Shown: positions 16,543 to 25,361 of the stretch, piece by piece
How positions within the stretch are numbered: position 1 is the first letter of the stretch
Layout of the letters: every line of letters begins with the position of its first letter
Assembly: GCF_001183605.1 (NCBI RefSeq)
Contig: NZ_LFXJ01000010.1
Location: forward strand, 248,001 to 312,000
Reading direction: 5' to 3'
DNA length: 64,000 bases
Source: Lysinibacillus xylanilyticus
GTDB lineage: Bacteria; Bacillota; Bacilli; Bacillales_A; Planococcaceae
The notes under the pieces: model-generated
Told to the model about the DNA's origin: nothing
Seen by the model: the letters and a program-made list of their open reading frames with translations, nothing else
Database searches by the model: none
Translations under genes and position numbers: made by a program

Positions 16543-17385
16543 ATGAGGACAGCAATCGTAACAGATAGTACTGCATATATTTCGGCTGAGGAACGAGGAC
16601 GCTTAAACATTCATATGATTCCGTTAAGTGTAAATATCTCAGGGCAACTATTTGCAGAAGAAGTAGATATCACAGCATCTGAATTTTATGATAAAGTACG
16701 AGGGGCAAAAGAATTCCCAAAAACAACGCAGCCCCCAATTGGAGAATTTGCCTCTCTTTTTGAAGAACTGGCAAAAGAGTATGATGAAGTAATATCTATT
16801 CATTTATCAAGTGGAATCAGTGGAACATATCAAGGTGCATTTCAAGCAGGCGATATGGTTGAAGGCATTGATGTGTACGCTTTTGATAGTGAAATATCCT
16901 GTGCGGTACAGGGTTTTTACGCTTTACGAGCAGCTGAAATGGCGGCTCAGGGCTGTTCTGCAAAAGAAATTCTTGCTACATTGGCGGACATGAAGCAATC
17001 AATTCGTGCTTACTTCATTGTAGATGACTTAGCGCACTTACAACGTGGGGGACGTTTGTCTTCAGCAGCGGCATTAATTGGCGGCTTATTACAAGTAAAG
17101 CCGGTACTTCATTTTGTGGACAAGGTTATTGTACCTTTTGAAAAAATTCGTACGCGTAAAAAAGCATTAAAGCGTGCGGAGGAGCTACTAGCTGAGGATG
17201 TTCAAAAGTATGAAGCACTGGAAGCTGTCGTGATTCACGCCAATTGCGAGGCTGAAGCAGAAGAATGGCTAGCACAACTAGCAGCAACCTACCCGAACGT
17301 TAACTTTAAATTAAGCTATTTCGGTCCTGTCATTGGCACACACTTAGGTGAAGGCGCAATGGGACTAGGCTGGACAAAAAAATAA
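16543..17385 (+). CDS. DegV family fatty-acid-binding protein
   Basis: DegV/FakB proteins bind a fatty acid and present it to the FakA kinase. The 280-aa protein starts MRTAIVTDSTAYIS (nucleotide/acyl-binding N-lobe) and contains TTQPPIGEFASLF, ISIHLSSGISGTYQGA, YFIVDDLAHLQRGGRLS and a C-terminal GPVIGTHLGEGAMGLG. The start at 16543 is set by AGGAGAG; the frame is open 18 codons upstream but that stretch is the repeat module. It is the positional match of B. subtilis yviA. A terminator follows. Confidence 0.9.
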   Translation: MRTAIVTDSTAYISAEERGRLNIHMIPLSVNISGQLFAEEVDITASEFYDKVRGAKEFPKTTQPPIGEFASLFEELAKEYDEVISIHLSSGISGTYQGAFQAGDMVEGIDVYAFDSEISCAVQGFYALRAAEMAAQGCSAKEILATLADMKQSIRAYFIVDDLAHLQRGGRLSSAAALIGGLLQVKPVLHFVDKVIVPFEKIRTRKKALKRAEELLAEDVQKYEALEAVVIHANCEAEAEEWLAQLAATYPNVNFKLSYFGPVIGTHLGEGAMGLGWTKK

Positions 17386-17398
17386 TCTTAAGTGAGAC

Positions 17399-17433
17399 AG
17401 TCTCTACAGTAAATTTGTAGAGGCTTTTTTTAT
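17399..17433 (+). terminator. Terminator of the DegV gene
   Basis: AGTCTCTACA pairs with TTGTAGAGGCT, followed by T7. Confidence 0.85.
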
Positions 17434-17516
17434 TTTATTGCCGGGTGAAGCGGGAGAATCGCCGGTAAATCTTGAACATCGCTGATAAAAATCACCCATA
17501 CGAAAGGAGCAAAGCA

Positions 17517-18884
17517 ATGAAATACAAAGGCTGGTTATTGCCACCTGCATTACGAGATTTTCATGAAGGACGTATCTGGTTAAAGGAGTATACCCCATTT
17601 TCAAAGGAAGATATCGAGAAATCAATTAATCGCAAATATATTCATGTAATAGAAGGAATTCAAAAAGAGCCACATCTAAAATGCAATCGTTGCCATAATG
17701 AGAATCCTCAGCGATTCACAACATTTGATTGTTCAAAATGCCAGCAGCAATGCGTATATTGTAGACATTGTCTGAATATGGGGAGAGTGAGTAGCTGTAC
17801 GCAATTGATGATTTGGACAGGCCCTCGTGCAATTAGAATAAGAAAGCATTCACTCAAATGGGCAGGGCAATTTACAGTACTTCAACAGCGGGCGGCAAAT
17901 GAAATGCTAGAAAGTGTTAATTCAAAACGTTCCCATCTTACCCATGCAGTATGTGGAGCAGGAAAAACAGAGCTGCTCTTTCCGACTGTAAATTATGCGT
18001 TAGAGCAGGGCTTACGGGTATGTATCGCTACGCCGCGTACAGATGTAGTGCTAGAGTTATATCCGCGCTTTCAAACAGTTTTCCCGCAAACGATAATCCA
18101 TGCACTATATGGTGGATCACCAAAGCAGGAGGGTTATGCGCAGCTTGTGTTAGCTACAACTCATCAGCTTTATCGTTTTGAACGAGCGTTTGACGTCATG
18201 ATTGTTGATGAAGCTGATGCATTTCCCTATACATTTGATGAAACCTTACAAAGCGCTGTGCAAAAGGCAAAAACGGCAAACGCGCCAATAATGTTGGTTA
18301 CAGCAACACCTTCGCATAAATTACTGACTCAGTACCAAAATGAAAGCTATTCATTTATCCCAAAGCGCTATCATAACCGTCCATTACCAGTCCCTCGATT
18401 TCATTCCCTATGGAACTATGAAAAAAGCTTAAAGCGTGGAAAAATTCCACGCAAGCTTAAACAATGGACAGAGGAGCGCCTTACACGCAAAGAACCTTTT
18501 CTATTATTTTTTCCGAAAGTAGAATTAATGAAAATAGCTACGCCACTTTTTCGGTTATTAGATGGAAGCATCGTGGCGGTGCATGCTGAAGATCCTGAGC
18601 GAAAAGAAAAAGTGCTTAAACTACGCCATGAAGAAGTTCCAGGTTTACTGACAACGACCATTTTAGAAAGAGGAATTACGATAAGGAATGTACAGGTTGC
18701 AGTTATTGGGGCAGAGTCAACGATTTTCACTTCAAGTGCACTTATTCAAATCGCTGGGCGAGTTGGACGAAATGCTGATTTTGCAGATGGAGACGTCGTA
18801 TTTTTTCATCATGGTATTACGACTGAAATGGATGATGCGCGTACAAAAATTCTTTATTATAATAAGAAGGGATTTTCACAATGA
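17517..18884 (+). CDS. comFA: Competence ATP-dependent DNA helicase/translocase ComFA
   Basis: A membrane-associated DEAD-box motor needed for uptake of transforming DNA. The 455-aa protein (B. subtilis 463) has an N-terminal four-cysteine zinc motif cluster (CNRCHN, CSKCQQQC, CRHC, near residues 58-95), Walker A CGAGKTE, the box DEAD in IVDEADAFPY, TATPS, and the helicase C motif QIAGRVGR. The start at 17517 follows AAAGGAG; an in-frame upstream TTG has no ribosome site. It overlaps comFC by 4 bases (ATGA). Confidence 0.93.
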   Translation: MKYKGWLLPPALRDFHEGRIWLKEYTPFSKEDIEKSINRKYIHVIEGIQKEPHLKCNRCHNENPQRFTTFDCSKCQQQCVYCRHCLNMGRVSSCTQLMIWTGPRAIRIRKHSLKWAGQFTVLQQRAANEMLESVNSKRSHLTHAVCGAGKTELLFPTVNYALEQGLRVCIATPRTDVVLELYPRFQTVFPQTIIHALYGGSPKQEGYAQLVLATTHQLYRFERAFDVMIVDEADAFPYTFDETLQSAVQKAKTANAPIMLVTATPSHKLLTQYQNESYSFIPKRYHNRPLPVPRFHSLWNYEKSLKRGKIPRKLKQWTEERLTRKEPFLLFFPKVELMKIATPLFRLLDGSIVAVHAEDPERKEKVLKLRHEEVPGLLTTTILERGITIRNVQVAVIGAESTIFTSSALIQIAGRVGRNADFADGDVVFFHHGITTEMDDARTKILYYNKKGFSQ

Positions 18885-19471
18885 ATAAAATTGAAACACT
18901 TTGCTTATTATGCTCACAGCCTTTGCAATCAGCAATTTCATGGAAAATACTTTTAACTAAACAATTTCAACCTACCATCTGTGATAGGTGTTCAGCTCGA
19001 TTTGAATATTCTCCAACAGCAACAGCACTTTACCAATATAACGATGCGATGAAGGATTATTTGCATCAATATAAATTTCTTCAGGATGTCGCACTCGCTA
19101 AAGTATTTCGGCAGGAGCTACATGCACGATTGAAACATGAAAAAGCAACCATAATCCCGATTCCTATGCATCCCCTTAAGCAAAGGGAACGTACCTTTTC
19201 GCATATGGAGGAGCTATTAAAGGCTGCTACTATTCCTTTTGTACAACTTTTAGAAAAGACAACGTCAGAAACACAAAGCTCCAAAAATAGAGAGCAACGA
19301 ATCCAAGTAGCTCCCCTTTTCCGTCTGATGACTGGAGCGCATGTAGAGCATAAAGAATATCTTCTTTTTGACGATATAAAAACGACAGGAACTACTTTGC
19401 ATCATGCCACCGAGATTTTAATAAATGCGGGTGCGAAAAATGTCAAAAGCTTCACACTAATTAATGGATGA
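18881..19471 (+). CDS. comFC: Competence protein ComFC (phosphoribosyltransferase-like)
   Basis: A cytoplasmic protein needed for transformation, 196 aa. An N-terminal zinc-ribbon pair (CLLC ... CDRC) is followed by a PRTase fold with the PRPP-loop-like LLFDDIKTTGTTL and a KNREQR motif. Translation is coupled to comFA through an ATGA overlap. The comFB gene that separates the two in B. subtilis is absent here. Confidence 0.92.
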   Translation: MNKIETLCLLCSQPLQSAISWKILLTKQFQPTICDRCSARFEYSPTATALYQYNDAMKDYLHQYKFLQDVALAKVFRQELHARLKHEKATIIPIPMHPLKQRERTFSHMEELLKAATIPFVQLLEKTTSETQSSKNREQRIQVAPLFRLMTGAHVEHKEYLLFDDIKTTGTTLHHATEILINAGAKNVKSFTLING

Positions 19472-19544
19472 AAATGCTAATGCATTGTGTATAATAGTTT
19501 ACGAGTTTATAAGATTTGTTTAGCTTATTATCTTCATACAAATG

Positions 19545-19748
19545 AAGATAATGCCTCCGGCGGATGTCACGGATTTTGAAAGGAATGAATAAAGGATGTT
19601 AGCCTAAAACCTTCGCATCCTGTGAAAACGGCTAACTGACCTGCATCGGTAAACACGCCACGTCCTGTGGCATTACCGAAATGACCGACATCGTGTCGGC
19701 CTGGGCACAATTCATAATCCGGACGCAATTACGCCAAGGCGAAATTGA
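19545..19748. repeat. Composite dispersed repeat (copy 2) with a chain of small hairpins
   Basis: Module GCCTCCGGCGGATGTC (19553-19568). Two perfect hairpins follow: GCCAC-GTCCT-GTGGC (19657-19671) and CCGAC-ATCGT-GTCGG (19685-19699). Degenerate pieces such as GCATCCTGTG and CTGCATCGG lie between. The end hairpin CAATTACGCC-AA-GGCGAAATTG (19726-19747) sits 10 bases before the yvyF ribosome site. Confidence 0.75.
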
Positions 19749-19768
19749 TTTAAGAGGAGGAATAGTAG

Positions 19769-20182
19769 ATGGCAGAGGTTCGTAATTGTCCGAAATGTAA
19801 TGAGTTTTTTAACTATACAGGGGTCAGAGAAGTATGTCATAAATGTGCTCAATCTGAAGAAGATTTATATCAAATCGTTTATCGCTTTTTACGTAAACGT
19901 GAAAACCGTGCTGCGACAGTAGAACGTATTGTTGAAGCAACTGGAGCTGAAGAAGAGTTATTGTATAAATGGGTGCGCAAGGGGCGCTTACAGACTGCGA
20001 TGTTCCCTAATCTTGGCTATCCATGTGATAACTGTGGTCACCTAACTACAACAGGCAAGCTTTGTACAAAATGTCAGAATGAATTGAAGGCAGAGCTACG
20101 CACATTCGAAGCAGCGAAGGAGTTCCGCGAAAGTGTGGTCGAACGTGATCGTGTAACATATCACTCAGAACGAAAACGTTAA
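19769..20182 (+). CDS. yvyF: Flagellar-operon protein YvyF
   Basis: A 137-aa zinc-ribbon protein of the flagellar-operon family whose B. subtilis member sits just before flgM. Two Cys4 clusters are seen: CPKC...CHKC (residues 8-26) and CDNCGH...CTKC (about 88-108). Between them is a helix-turn-helix-like segment (RAATVERIVEATGAEEELLYKWVRKG). The function in the literature is weakly defined. AAGAGGAGG precedes the ATG. Confidence 0.85.
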   Translation: MAEVRNCPKCNEFFNYTGVREVCHKCAQSEEDLYQIVYRFLRKRENRAATVERIVEATGAEEELLYKWVRKGRLQTAMFPNLGYPCDNCGHLTTTGKLCTKCQNELKAELRTFEAAKEFRESVVERDRVTYHSERKR

Positions 20183-20214
20183 CTTCTTTCAGCGAGTGTC
20201 CAAACTCTCTTTGC

Positions 20215-20296
20215 AAGCACAAAGCCGATTCCGGACGCATTGTTTATCTGCGCGAAAGCGAAGCGTCAGCTACAAATATGCCGAGGCATATTTGAT
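20215..20296. repeat. Composite dispersed repeat (copy 3)
   Basis: GCACAAAGCCGATTCC (20217-20232), the GAAAGCGAAGCGTCA loop module (20254-20268), and a perfect hairpin CAAATATGCC-GA-GGCATATTTG (20273-20294) ending in TTTGAT. Confidence 0.78.
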
Positions 20297-20302
20297 AGGT
20301 CT

Positions 20303-20342
20303 AAAGTGTGTTAATTTTAAACAAAATTAGCACACTTTTTTA
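20303..20342 (+). terminator. Terminator of the comF-yvyF transcription unit
   Basis: A 15-bp stem with one mismatch (AAGTGTGTTAATTTT with AAAATTAGCACACTT), then T's. Confidence 0.88.
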
Positions 20343-20353
20343 TATTTGAAAAC

Positions 20354-20380
20354 TTAACATTATGTGAGACAATCCGAAAT
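20354..20380 (+). promoter_or_regulatory. Possible sigma-D promoter of flgM
   Basis: TTAA, 15-bp spacer, TCCGAAAT (6 of 8 against GCCGATAT). The position fits the B. subtilis arrangement, but the match is weak. Confidence 0.35.
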
Positions 20381-20416
20381 AATAGGAAGATAGCTTTTTA
20401 GATAGGGGGGTAATAA

Positions 20417-20677
20417 ATGAAAATTACATCTTATGGGATTAATGCAGTGAACGCCTATAAAAATCAGGTGCGCAATGTAAAATCAGATACTAACAAAGCA
20501 TCCTTCGCAGATAAAATTGAAATTTCAAAGACTGCACAGGAGATGCAAGGGGTTTCAACATACAGCACAGAGCGTGCAGAACGCGTAAAACAATTAAAAG
20601 AAGATATCGCTTCTGGTGAATACAAAGTGGACGCTCGCAAAGTTGCTGAAGATATGCTGAAATATTATCGTTTCTAA
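20417..20677 (+). CDS. flgM: Anti-sigma-D factor FlgM
   Basis: A small cytoplasmic protein (86 aa) that holds sigma-D inactive until the flagellar hook is complete. Typical: a flexible N-terminus (MKITSYGINAVNAYKNQ) and helical C-terminal half with DKIEISKTAQEMQ and RAERVKQLKEDIASGEYKVDARKVAEDML. AGGGGGG precedes the start. First gene of the flgM-flgN-flgK-flgL run. Confidence 0.93.
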   Translation: MKITSYGINAVNAYKNQVRNVKSDTNKASFADKIEISKTAQEMQGVSTYSTERAERVKQLKEDIASGEYKVDARKVAEDMLKYYRF

Positions 20678-20704
20678 GGAATATCAGAAAGGGTGCTTAG
20701 CAAT

Positions 20705-21205
20705 ATGACTACAGAAGCGATCTGTTCTACATTAACAAAGCTAGAAAGAATGCACAAAAGCTTACTTGAACTAGCCTTTAAAAAAACTGAAATCATTACA
20801 GTTGGGAATGTCGAAGCACTAGACCAAATGCTCAAGGATGAGCAGGCGCATGTAGCGGCCATCGATAAGCTCGAGCAACAGCGTCAGAAACAGGTAACGG
20901 ATTACCTTGAAGCAAAAGGATTTGCTTCAACTGACAAAACAACTGTCGCTGATGTCATCGAGGCTGCTGAACAACAGACTGACAAAGACACGCTCTCAGC
21001 AGTGCGCAATCGATTATTGCAAATAATCAACGACTTAAAAAAACAAAATGATCTAAATCAAAAACTAGTGTTCCAGTCACTACAATTTGTCAATCTCACA
21101 ATGGATACTTTACGACCTCGGACCGAGCAAATGAACTACTCTGGCAGTGAGATACGCGGAACAAATAAGGTTGCCAAAAAATCATTTTTCGATTCTCAAG
21201 CATAG
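20705..21205 (+). CDS. flgN: Flagellar hook-filament chaperone FlgN
   Basis: An export chaperone for FlgK and FlgL. It is an all-helical 166-aa protein matching YvyG/FlgN in position and character (LTKLERMHKSLLELAFKKTEII near the N-terminus, long amphipathic helices). I start at the ATG 20705, since GAAAGGG sits 12 bases before it. A GTG at 20693 abuts the ribosome site. Confidence 0.87.
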   Translation: MTTEAICSTLTKLERMHKSLLELAFKKTEIITVGNVEALDQMLKDEQAHVAAIDKLEQQRQKQVTDYLEAKGFASTDKTTVADVIEAAEQQTDKDTLSAVRNRLLQIINDLKKQNDLNQKLVFQSLQFVNLTMDTLRPRTEQMNYSGSEIRGTNKVAKKSFFDSQA

Positions 21206-21268
21206 TTTCCTGCGCCCATGTAAGAAACTTTGCTTGGAATTATAAACGTATAAAAAGGAGGAAAAAAA

Positions 21269-22810
21269 ATGCGCTCAACATTTATGGGCTTAGAAGCTAG
21301 TAAACGTGGTTTATTTACACAACAAACAGCTTTATACACAACAGGACATAATATTTCCAATGCAAATACATTAGGTTTCACTCGCCAACGAGCAAATATG
21401 CAAGCAACTCCTGGTTTTCCAAGTCCAGGCTTAAATCAGCCTGTCTATCCAGGACATCTTGGAACAGGGGTAGAAGTAAGCTCGATTCAACGCATCCGTG
21501 ATCAATTTACCGATCGACAATATCGTCAAGAAACGAATAAGTTGGGTTATTGGGATTCAACGGCAAAATCAATTTCGCAGATGGAAGATATCATGTCAGA
21601 GCCTTCAGAGTTTGGTATTAACCAATCATTTACAGATTTTTGGAAGTCTATGGAGGATATTATTGACAATCCGAAAGATACAGCTGCACGTCAGGTATTA
21701 ATTTCTAAAGGAACTGCAATTGCTGAGTCCTTTAATTATATGGATAGACAGCTAAAACAGATCCAAGGTAATATCGGGAATGAAATTAATGTATTGACGG
21801 ATAAAGTGAATTCAATTCTTAAACAAATTGCAGCTCTTAATAAACAAATTCAAGAAGTTGAGCCGAGTGGATATGTGCCGAATGATTTATATGATGCACG
21901 TGATGTATTAGTAGATCAGTTAAATGAATATATTCCTGTAACTGTTTCATTGCAAAAATCAGGTGGTTTAGCAAAAGATGTAGCTGAAGGTTCAATGACG
22001 ATTACATATGTATCAGCGGACGGTACCCCTATTAAATTAGTAGATGGTAAACAATATGCTGCACTTGCAACGATGGACACGAACGATCAACGCATTGATG
22101 GTGATGTAGATGATCAAGCGACAGGGAGCTATGCTAACTTTAAGGAAATTAAAATTTCTGCTATTGGCGAGCCACCAGGAGATCCAGTGAATGGAATTGC
22201 AATTGATTACAGTCAAATGGACCCTGGTAAAGGTTCATTACGTGCATTAATTGATGCGTATGGACATAGCGGTGGACAAGGTACTTATCCAGAAATGCTT
22301 GCTAATTTAGATAATCTAGCAAATGAATTTATAACAAAATTTAATGAAGTTCATAGTAAAGGTTTTGGTTTAGATGATAGTACAGGTCAGAACTTTTTCT
22401 CTGGGACGACTGCACGTGATTTTAAGGTAGTGATTACCGATCCGAAGCAAGTAGCTGTATCTGATACGGCGGGTGAGGAAGGTAATAACGGAAACATGCG
22501 TAAGTTAGCAGCGCTGCAATCGCAGGCTCAAGATAACTTAAAGAAAGGTACATTCCAAAACTATTATAAATCATTAGTAGGGGACTTAGCGGTTAAGGGA
22601 CAGGAAGCTGCGCGTAGTGCATTCAACTCTGAATCAATGCATTTGGAAATTTCTAAACGTCGTGATTCAATGAACTCCGTTTCCTTAGATGAAGAGATGA
22701 CTAATATGATAACATTCCAGCAAGCATACAATGCCAATGCACGTATGATTACAGTGGTAGATGAAACATTAGATAAAATCATCAATGGTATGGGAAGAGT
22801 AGGGCTATAA
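21269..22810 (+). CDS. flgK: Flagellar hook-associated protein 1
   Basis: The first hook-filament junction protein, exported through the flagellar channel, 513 aa (B. subtilis 507). The N-terminal flagellar rod/hook signature is TFMGLEASKRGLFTQQTALYTTGHNISNANT; the C-terminal coil ends NMITFQQAYNANARMITVVDETLDKIINGMG. AAAAGGAGG precedes the start. It is followed by flgL after 29 bases. Confidence 0.95.
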   Translation: MRSTFMGLEASKRGLFTQQTALYTTGHNISNANTLGFTRQRANMQATPGFPSPGLNQPVYPGHLGTGVEVSSIQRIRDQFTDRQYRQETNKLGYWDSTAKSISQMEDIMSEPSEFGINQSFTDFWKSMEDIIDNPKDTAARQVLISKGTAIAESFNYMDRQLKQIQGNIGNEINVLTDKVNSILKQIAALNKQIQEVEPSGYVPNDLYDARDVLVDQLNEYIPVTVSLQKSGGLAKDVAEGSMTITYVSADGTPIKLVDGKQYAALATMDTNDQRIDGDVDDQATGSYANFKEIKISAIGEPPGDPVNGIAIDYSQMDPGKGSLRALIDAYGHSGGQGTYPEMLANLDNLANEFITKFNEVHSKGFGLDDSTGQNFFSGTTARDFKVVITDPKQVAVSDTAGEEGNNGNMRKLAALQSQAQDNLKKGTFQNYYKSLVGDLAVKGQEAARSAFNSESMHLEISKRRDSMNSVSLDEEMTNMITFQQAYNANARMITVVDETLDKIINGMGRVGL

Positions 22811-22839
22811 TAGCCATTTGACTGAGAGGAGATAAATTT

Positions 22840-23760
22840 ATGCGCGTTACACAATCAATGCTATCGAGTAATATGCTACGCAATTTAAATACAAGCTATA
22901 ATAAAATGTCTAAATATCAAGATATGTTGGACTCAGGTAGTGTAATTTCAAGACCATCCGATGATCCAGTTGTAGCGGTAAAGGGAATGGGCTATCGTAT
23001 AGAGCTTGATAAAAACCAACAATACCAACGGAATCTACGTGAAGCAAATACATGGCTAGATACAACAGACGAAGCGCTTGATCAAGTAGGCGGAGCATTA
23101 AAACGTGTAAAGGAGCTTATTATACAAGCTGCTAACGATACAAATACCGCTGATGATCGTCAAAAAATCAATGCAGAAATGCAACATATTAAGGAACAAT
23201 TGCGTGATATCGCCAATACAAAAGTGGGCGAAAACTATATCTTTTCAGGCACGCACACAAATCAACCACTTTATACTGATAAAGCCGGTCCGCAAAACCC
23301 AGATATTACCACCGGAGGACAGAAGGCGATTGAAATCAACGTTTTTGATGGTATCTCAATGAATATTAATACTCCGGGTGCTGATTTATTTGAGAATATT
23401 GATGGGTTTATGACGCACGTAACAACACTTTTAGAAAGTGGTGCGACAGGTCCGGAGATTGGCAGTGCACTTGGTTTAGAAGTAACAAATGGTGCTAATA
23501 AAATTCCTGGTTTAGATGGTATTTACGAAAATACATTGACTTTAAGAGCAGATGTCGGAGCTCGTCAAAATCGTGTAGAGATGATGGGAAATCGACTAAG
23601 TCTTCAAGAAGTAAATGTAACAAAACAACTATCTGCCAATGAAGACACAGACTATACGAAGACGATTACAGATATGGTTACACAGGAATCCATTCACCAA
23701 GCCGCTCTATCCGTAGGAGCAAAAATCATTCAGCAAACCTTAGTAGATTTTATCCGTTAA
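22840..23760 (+). CDS. flgL: Flagellar hook-associated protein 3
   Basis: The second junction protein, flagellin-like, 306 aa. The N-terminal flagellin domain begins MRVTQSMLSSNMLRNLNTSYNKM and includes DSGSVISRPSDDPVVAVKGM; the C-terminal domain ends AALSVGAKIIQQTLVDFIR. GAGAGGAG precedes the ATG. Confidence 0.95.
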   Translation: MRVTQSMLSSNMLRNLNTSYNKMSKYQDMLDSGSVISRPSDDPVVAVKGMGYRIELDKNQQYQRNLREANTWLDTTDEALDQVGGALKRVKELIIQAANDTNTADDRQKINAEMQHIKEQLRDIANTKVGENYIFSGTHTNQPLYTDKAGPQNPDITTGGQKAIEINVFDGISMNINTPGADLFENIDGFMTHVTTLLESGATGPEIGSALGLEVTNGANKIPGLDGIYENTLTLRADVGARQNRVEMMGNRLSLQEVNVTKQLSANEDTDYTKTITDMVTQESIHQAALSVGAKIIQQTLVDFIR

Positions 23761-23768
23761 AATCTACT

Positions 23769-23850
23769 AAGGTTCTGCCCCGAAAGCGAAGCGACAGGGG
23801 CAAACGCGAAGCGAAAGGTTCTGCCCCGAAAGCGAAGCGACAGGGGCAAA
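23769..23850. repeat. Tandem pair of dispersed hairpin modules
   Basis: Two identical copies 46 bp apart of TGCCCC - GAAAGCGAAGCGACA - GGGGCA (23776-23802 and 23822-23848). The linker contains a partial copy (GCGAAGCGAAAGG). They lie between flgL and yviE inside the late flagellar operon. Confidence 0.85.
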
Positions 23851-23917
23851 CTTTATAATGAATAACAGAGCGTTTGAACAATATGTTCAGGCGCTTTTAT
23901 TGAAAGGAGAGGTTTAT

Positions 23918-24481
23918 ATGAGGCTCCCGCAAATCCAAATTCATACAACAGACGCTAAAATAGACCTTAATATATCAAAGCCGCAACAATATATTAAACA
24001 ACCTAAAGCTACTCAACATATTGAACAGCCAGCTGCTATTTTGGAAATTCATACGACTAGAGGCGTTTTAAAAATTGATTCTTCTCAGGCAAGAAGAGAT
24101 ATAGGGATGATAGGCCCATTGGAATCAAGTGCAAACTACGCAGAAAAGGGAAAACAAGAGGCACTCAAGGGGATGGCACGTAGAGCGAGTGAGGGACGTC
24201 AAATGATGGACAATGCTGGTAAAGGTCAGGGCCGTGCAACTATCCAAAATATCGCGAAACAAAATCATGGACCACACCGGACGCCATTTAATATTAAATT
24301 TGTCCCATCTATAGGTTCTGTGAAAATTGACTATACACCAGGGACAACAGATGTCAATATTCAGCGAAGAGAGCCAAAAATTGACGCAAAAGTGAACAAA
24401 CCAACCCATGAATACACACCAGGAAAAGTAACTGGTACAATGATACAAAGACCGGATGTTGACACCAATGTCATCATTTAA
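23918..24481 (+). CDS. yviE: YviE family protein (DUF6470)
   Basis: A 187-aa protein of unknown function that sits between flgL and fliW in Bacillus flagellar clusters. N-terminal [23 protein letters not shown], a repeated [22 protein letters not shown] piece, and a C-terminal beta-rich half ([23 protein letters not shown]). No membrane or signal segment. The start is fixed by AAAGGAGAGG; the frame is open 20 codons upstream without a ribosome site. Confidence 0.8.
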   Translation: MRLPQIQIHTTDAKIDLNISKPQQYIKQPKATQHIEQPAAILEIHTTRGVLKIDSSQARRDIGMIGPLESSANYAEKGKQEALKGMARRASEGRQMMDNAGKGQGRATIQNIAKQNHGPHRTPFNIKFVPSIGSVKIDYTPGTTDVNIQRREPKIDAKVNKPTHEYTPGKVTGTMIQRPDVDTNVII

Positions 24482-24498
24482 AGGAGTGCAAGGAACAG

Positions 24499-24942
24499 AT
24501 GAAAATTGCAACAAAATTTTTAGGTGAAGTTGAAATTGTTGAAAAAGACATACTTACGTTTGAACAAGGGTTACTCGGATTAGAGGATCATAAAAGATTC
24601 GTATTATTACCTATTTCTGAAGAACATCCATTAGTATTATTACAATCAGTTGAGCAAGTTGAAATAGGCTTTGTAGTTGCTTATCCATTCGCCTTCAAAA
24701 AAGACTTTAGCTTTGATTTAAGTGAAGAGGATTTGGAACAACTTCAAATTGAAAATGAAGAAGATGTTCTAACGTACTCGGTTGTTACAATGAAGGAAAC
24801 ACTACAGGACTCTACTATTAATTTACTTGCACCATTAGTTATTAACATGGATAAAAAATGTGGTAAACAAATTGTTCTTCAAGATAACAAAGCCTTTCCA
24901 TTACGCTATCCAATGCAAACATTGGAAGGAAGTGCGAAGTAA
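24499..24942 (+). CDS. fliW: Flagellar assembly factor FliW
   Basis: Binds flagellin monomer and, when free, inhibits CsrA, so that hag translation follows flagellin export. The 147-aa protein starts [21 protein letters not shown] and contains [15 protein letters not shown] and PLRYPMQTL, typical of FliW. It overlaps csrA by one base (TAATG). Confidence 0.95.
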   Translation: MKIATKFLGEVEIVEKDILTFEQGLLGLEDHKRFVLLPISEEHPLVLLQSVEQVEIGFVVAYPFAFKKDFSFDLSEEDLEQLQIENEEDVLTYSVVTMKETLQDSTINLLAPLVINMDKKCGKQIVLQDNKAFPLRYPMQTLEGSAK

Positions 24943-25160
24943 TGCTAGTCTTATCACGTAAGAAAGATGAATCTATTATGATTGGCGACCATATCGAAAT
25001 AAAAATATTAGCAGTAGAAGGTGAACAAATTAAGTTAGGTATAGTCGCCCCTAAAACAGTCAAAGTACACCGTTCGGAAGTTTTTGAAGCCATACAAGCT
25101 CAAAACAAAGAAGCTCTATCATCATCATCAAATTTCTTGGAACACCTAAAGAAAAAATAA
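24942..25160 (+). CDS. csrA: Translational regulator CsrA
   Basis: An RNA-binding dimer (72 aa) that represses flagellin translation. It starts [22 protein letters not shown] and carries [17 protein letters not shown], both classic. Coupled to fliW. The hag leader just downstream has matching binding sites. Confidence 0.96.
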   Translation: MLVLSRKKDESIMIGDHIEIKILAVEGEQIKLGIVAPKTVKVHRSEVFEAIQAQNKEALSSSSNFLEHLKKK

Positions 25161-25240
25161 AATATATTGTCTGTTTTATCAAAAATCTAAACTCAGAATC
25201 TATTACATAAAAAAAATAAAAAAAGTTTTTAAAAAACTAT

Positions 25241-25266
25241 TAAACATTTCCAAGTAATTACGATAT
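25241..25266 (+). promoter_or_regulatory. Sigma-D promoter of hag
   Basis: TAAA (25241-25244), 14-bp spacer, TACGATAT (25259-25266), close to the sigma-D consensus TAAA-N15-GCCGATAT. It predicts a leader of about 85 nt. Confidence 0.72.
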
Positions 25267-25310
25267 ATAGATTGTAAGGGGCAGGAAGTACATAACTACC
25301 TAATCCTATA

Positions 25311-25354
25311 TTCCACACGGATGTGGAATAACAAAAACAAACATTCAAGGAGGA
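25311..25354 (+). promoter_or_regulatory. CsrA-binding sites in the hag leader
   Basis: The hairpin TTCCACACGGATGTGGAA (25311-25328) presents GGA in its loop, and ACACGGATGT fits the CsrA core ACANGGANGU. A second GGA site, CAAGGAGG (25346-25353), is the ribosome site itself. This two-site layout is the one described for B. subtilis hag. Confidence 0.78.
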
Positions 25355-25361
25355 ATTCTAA

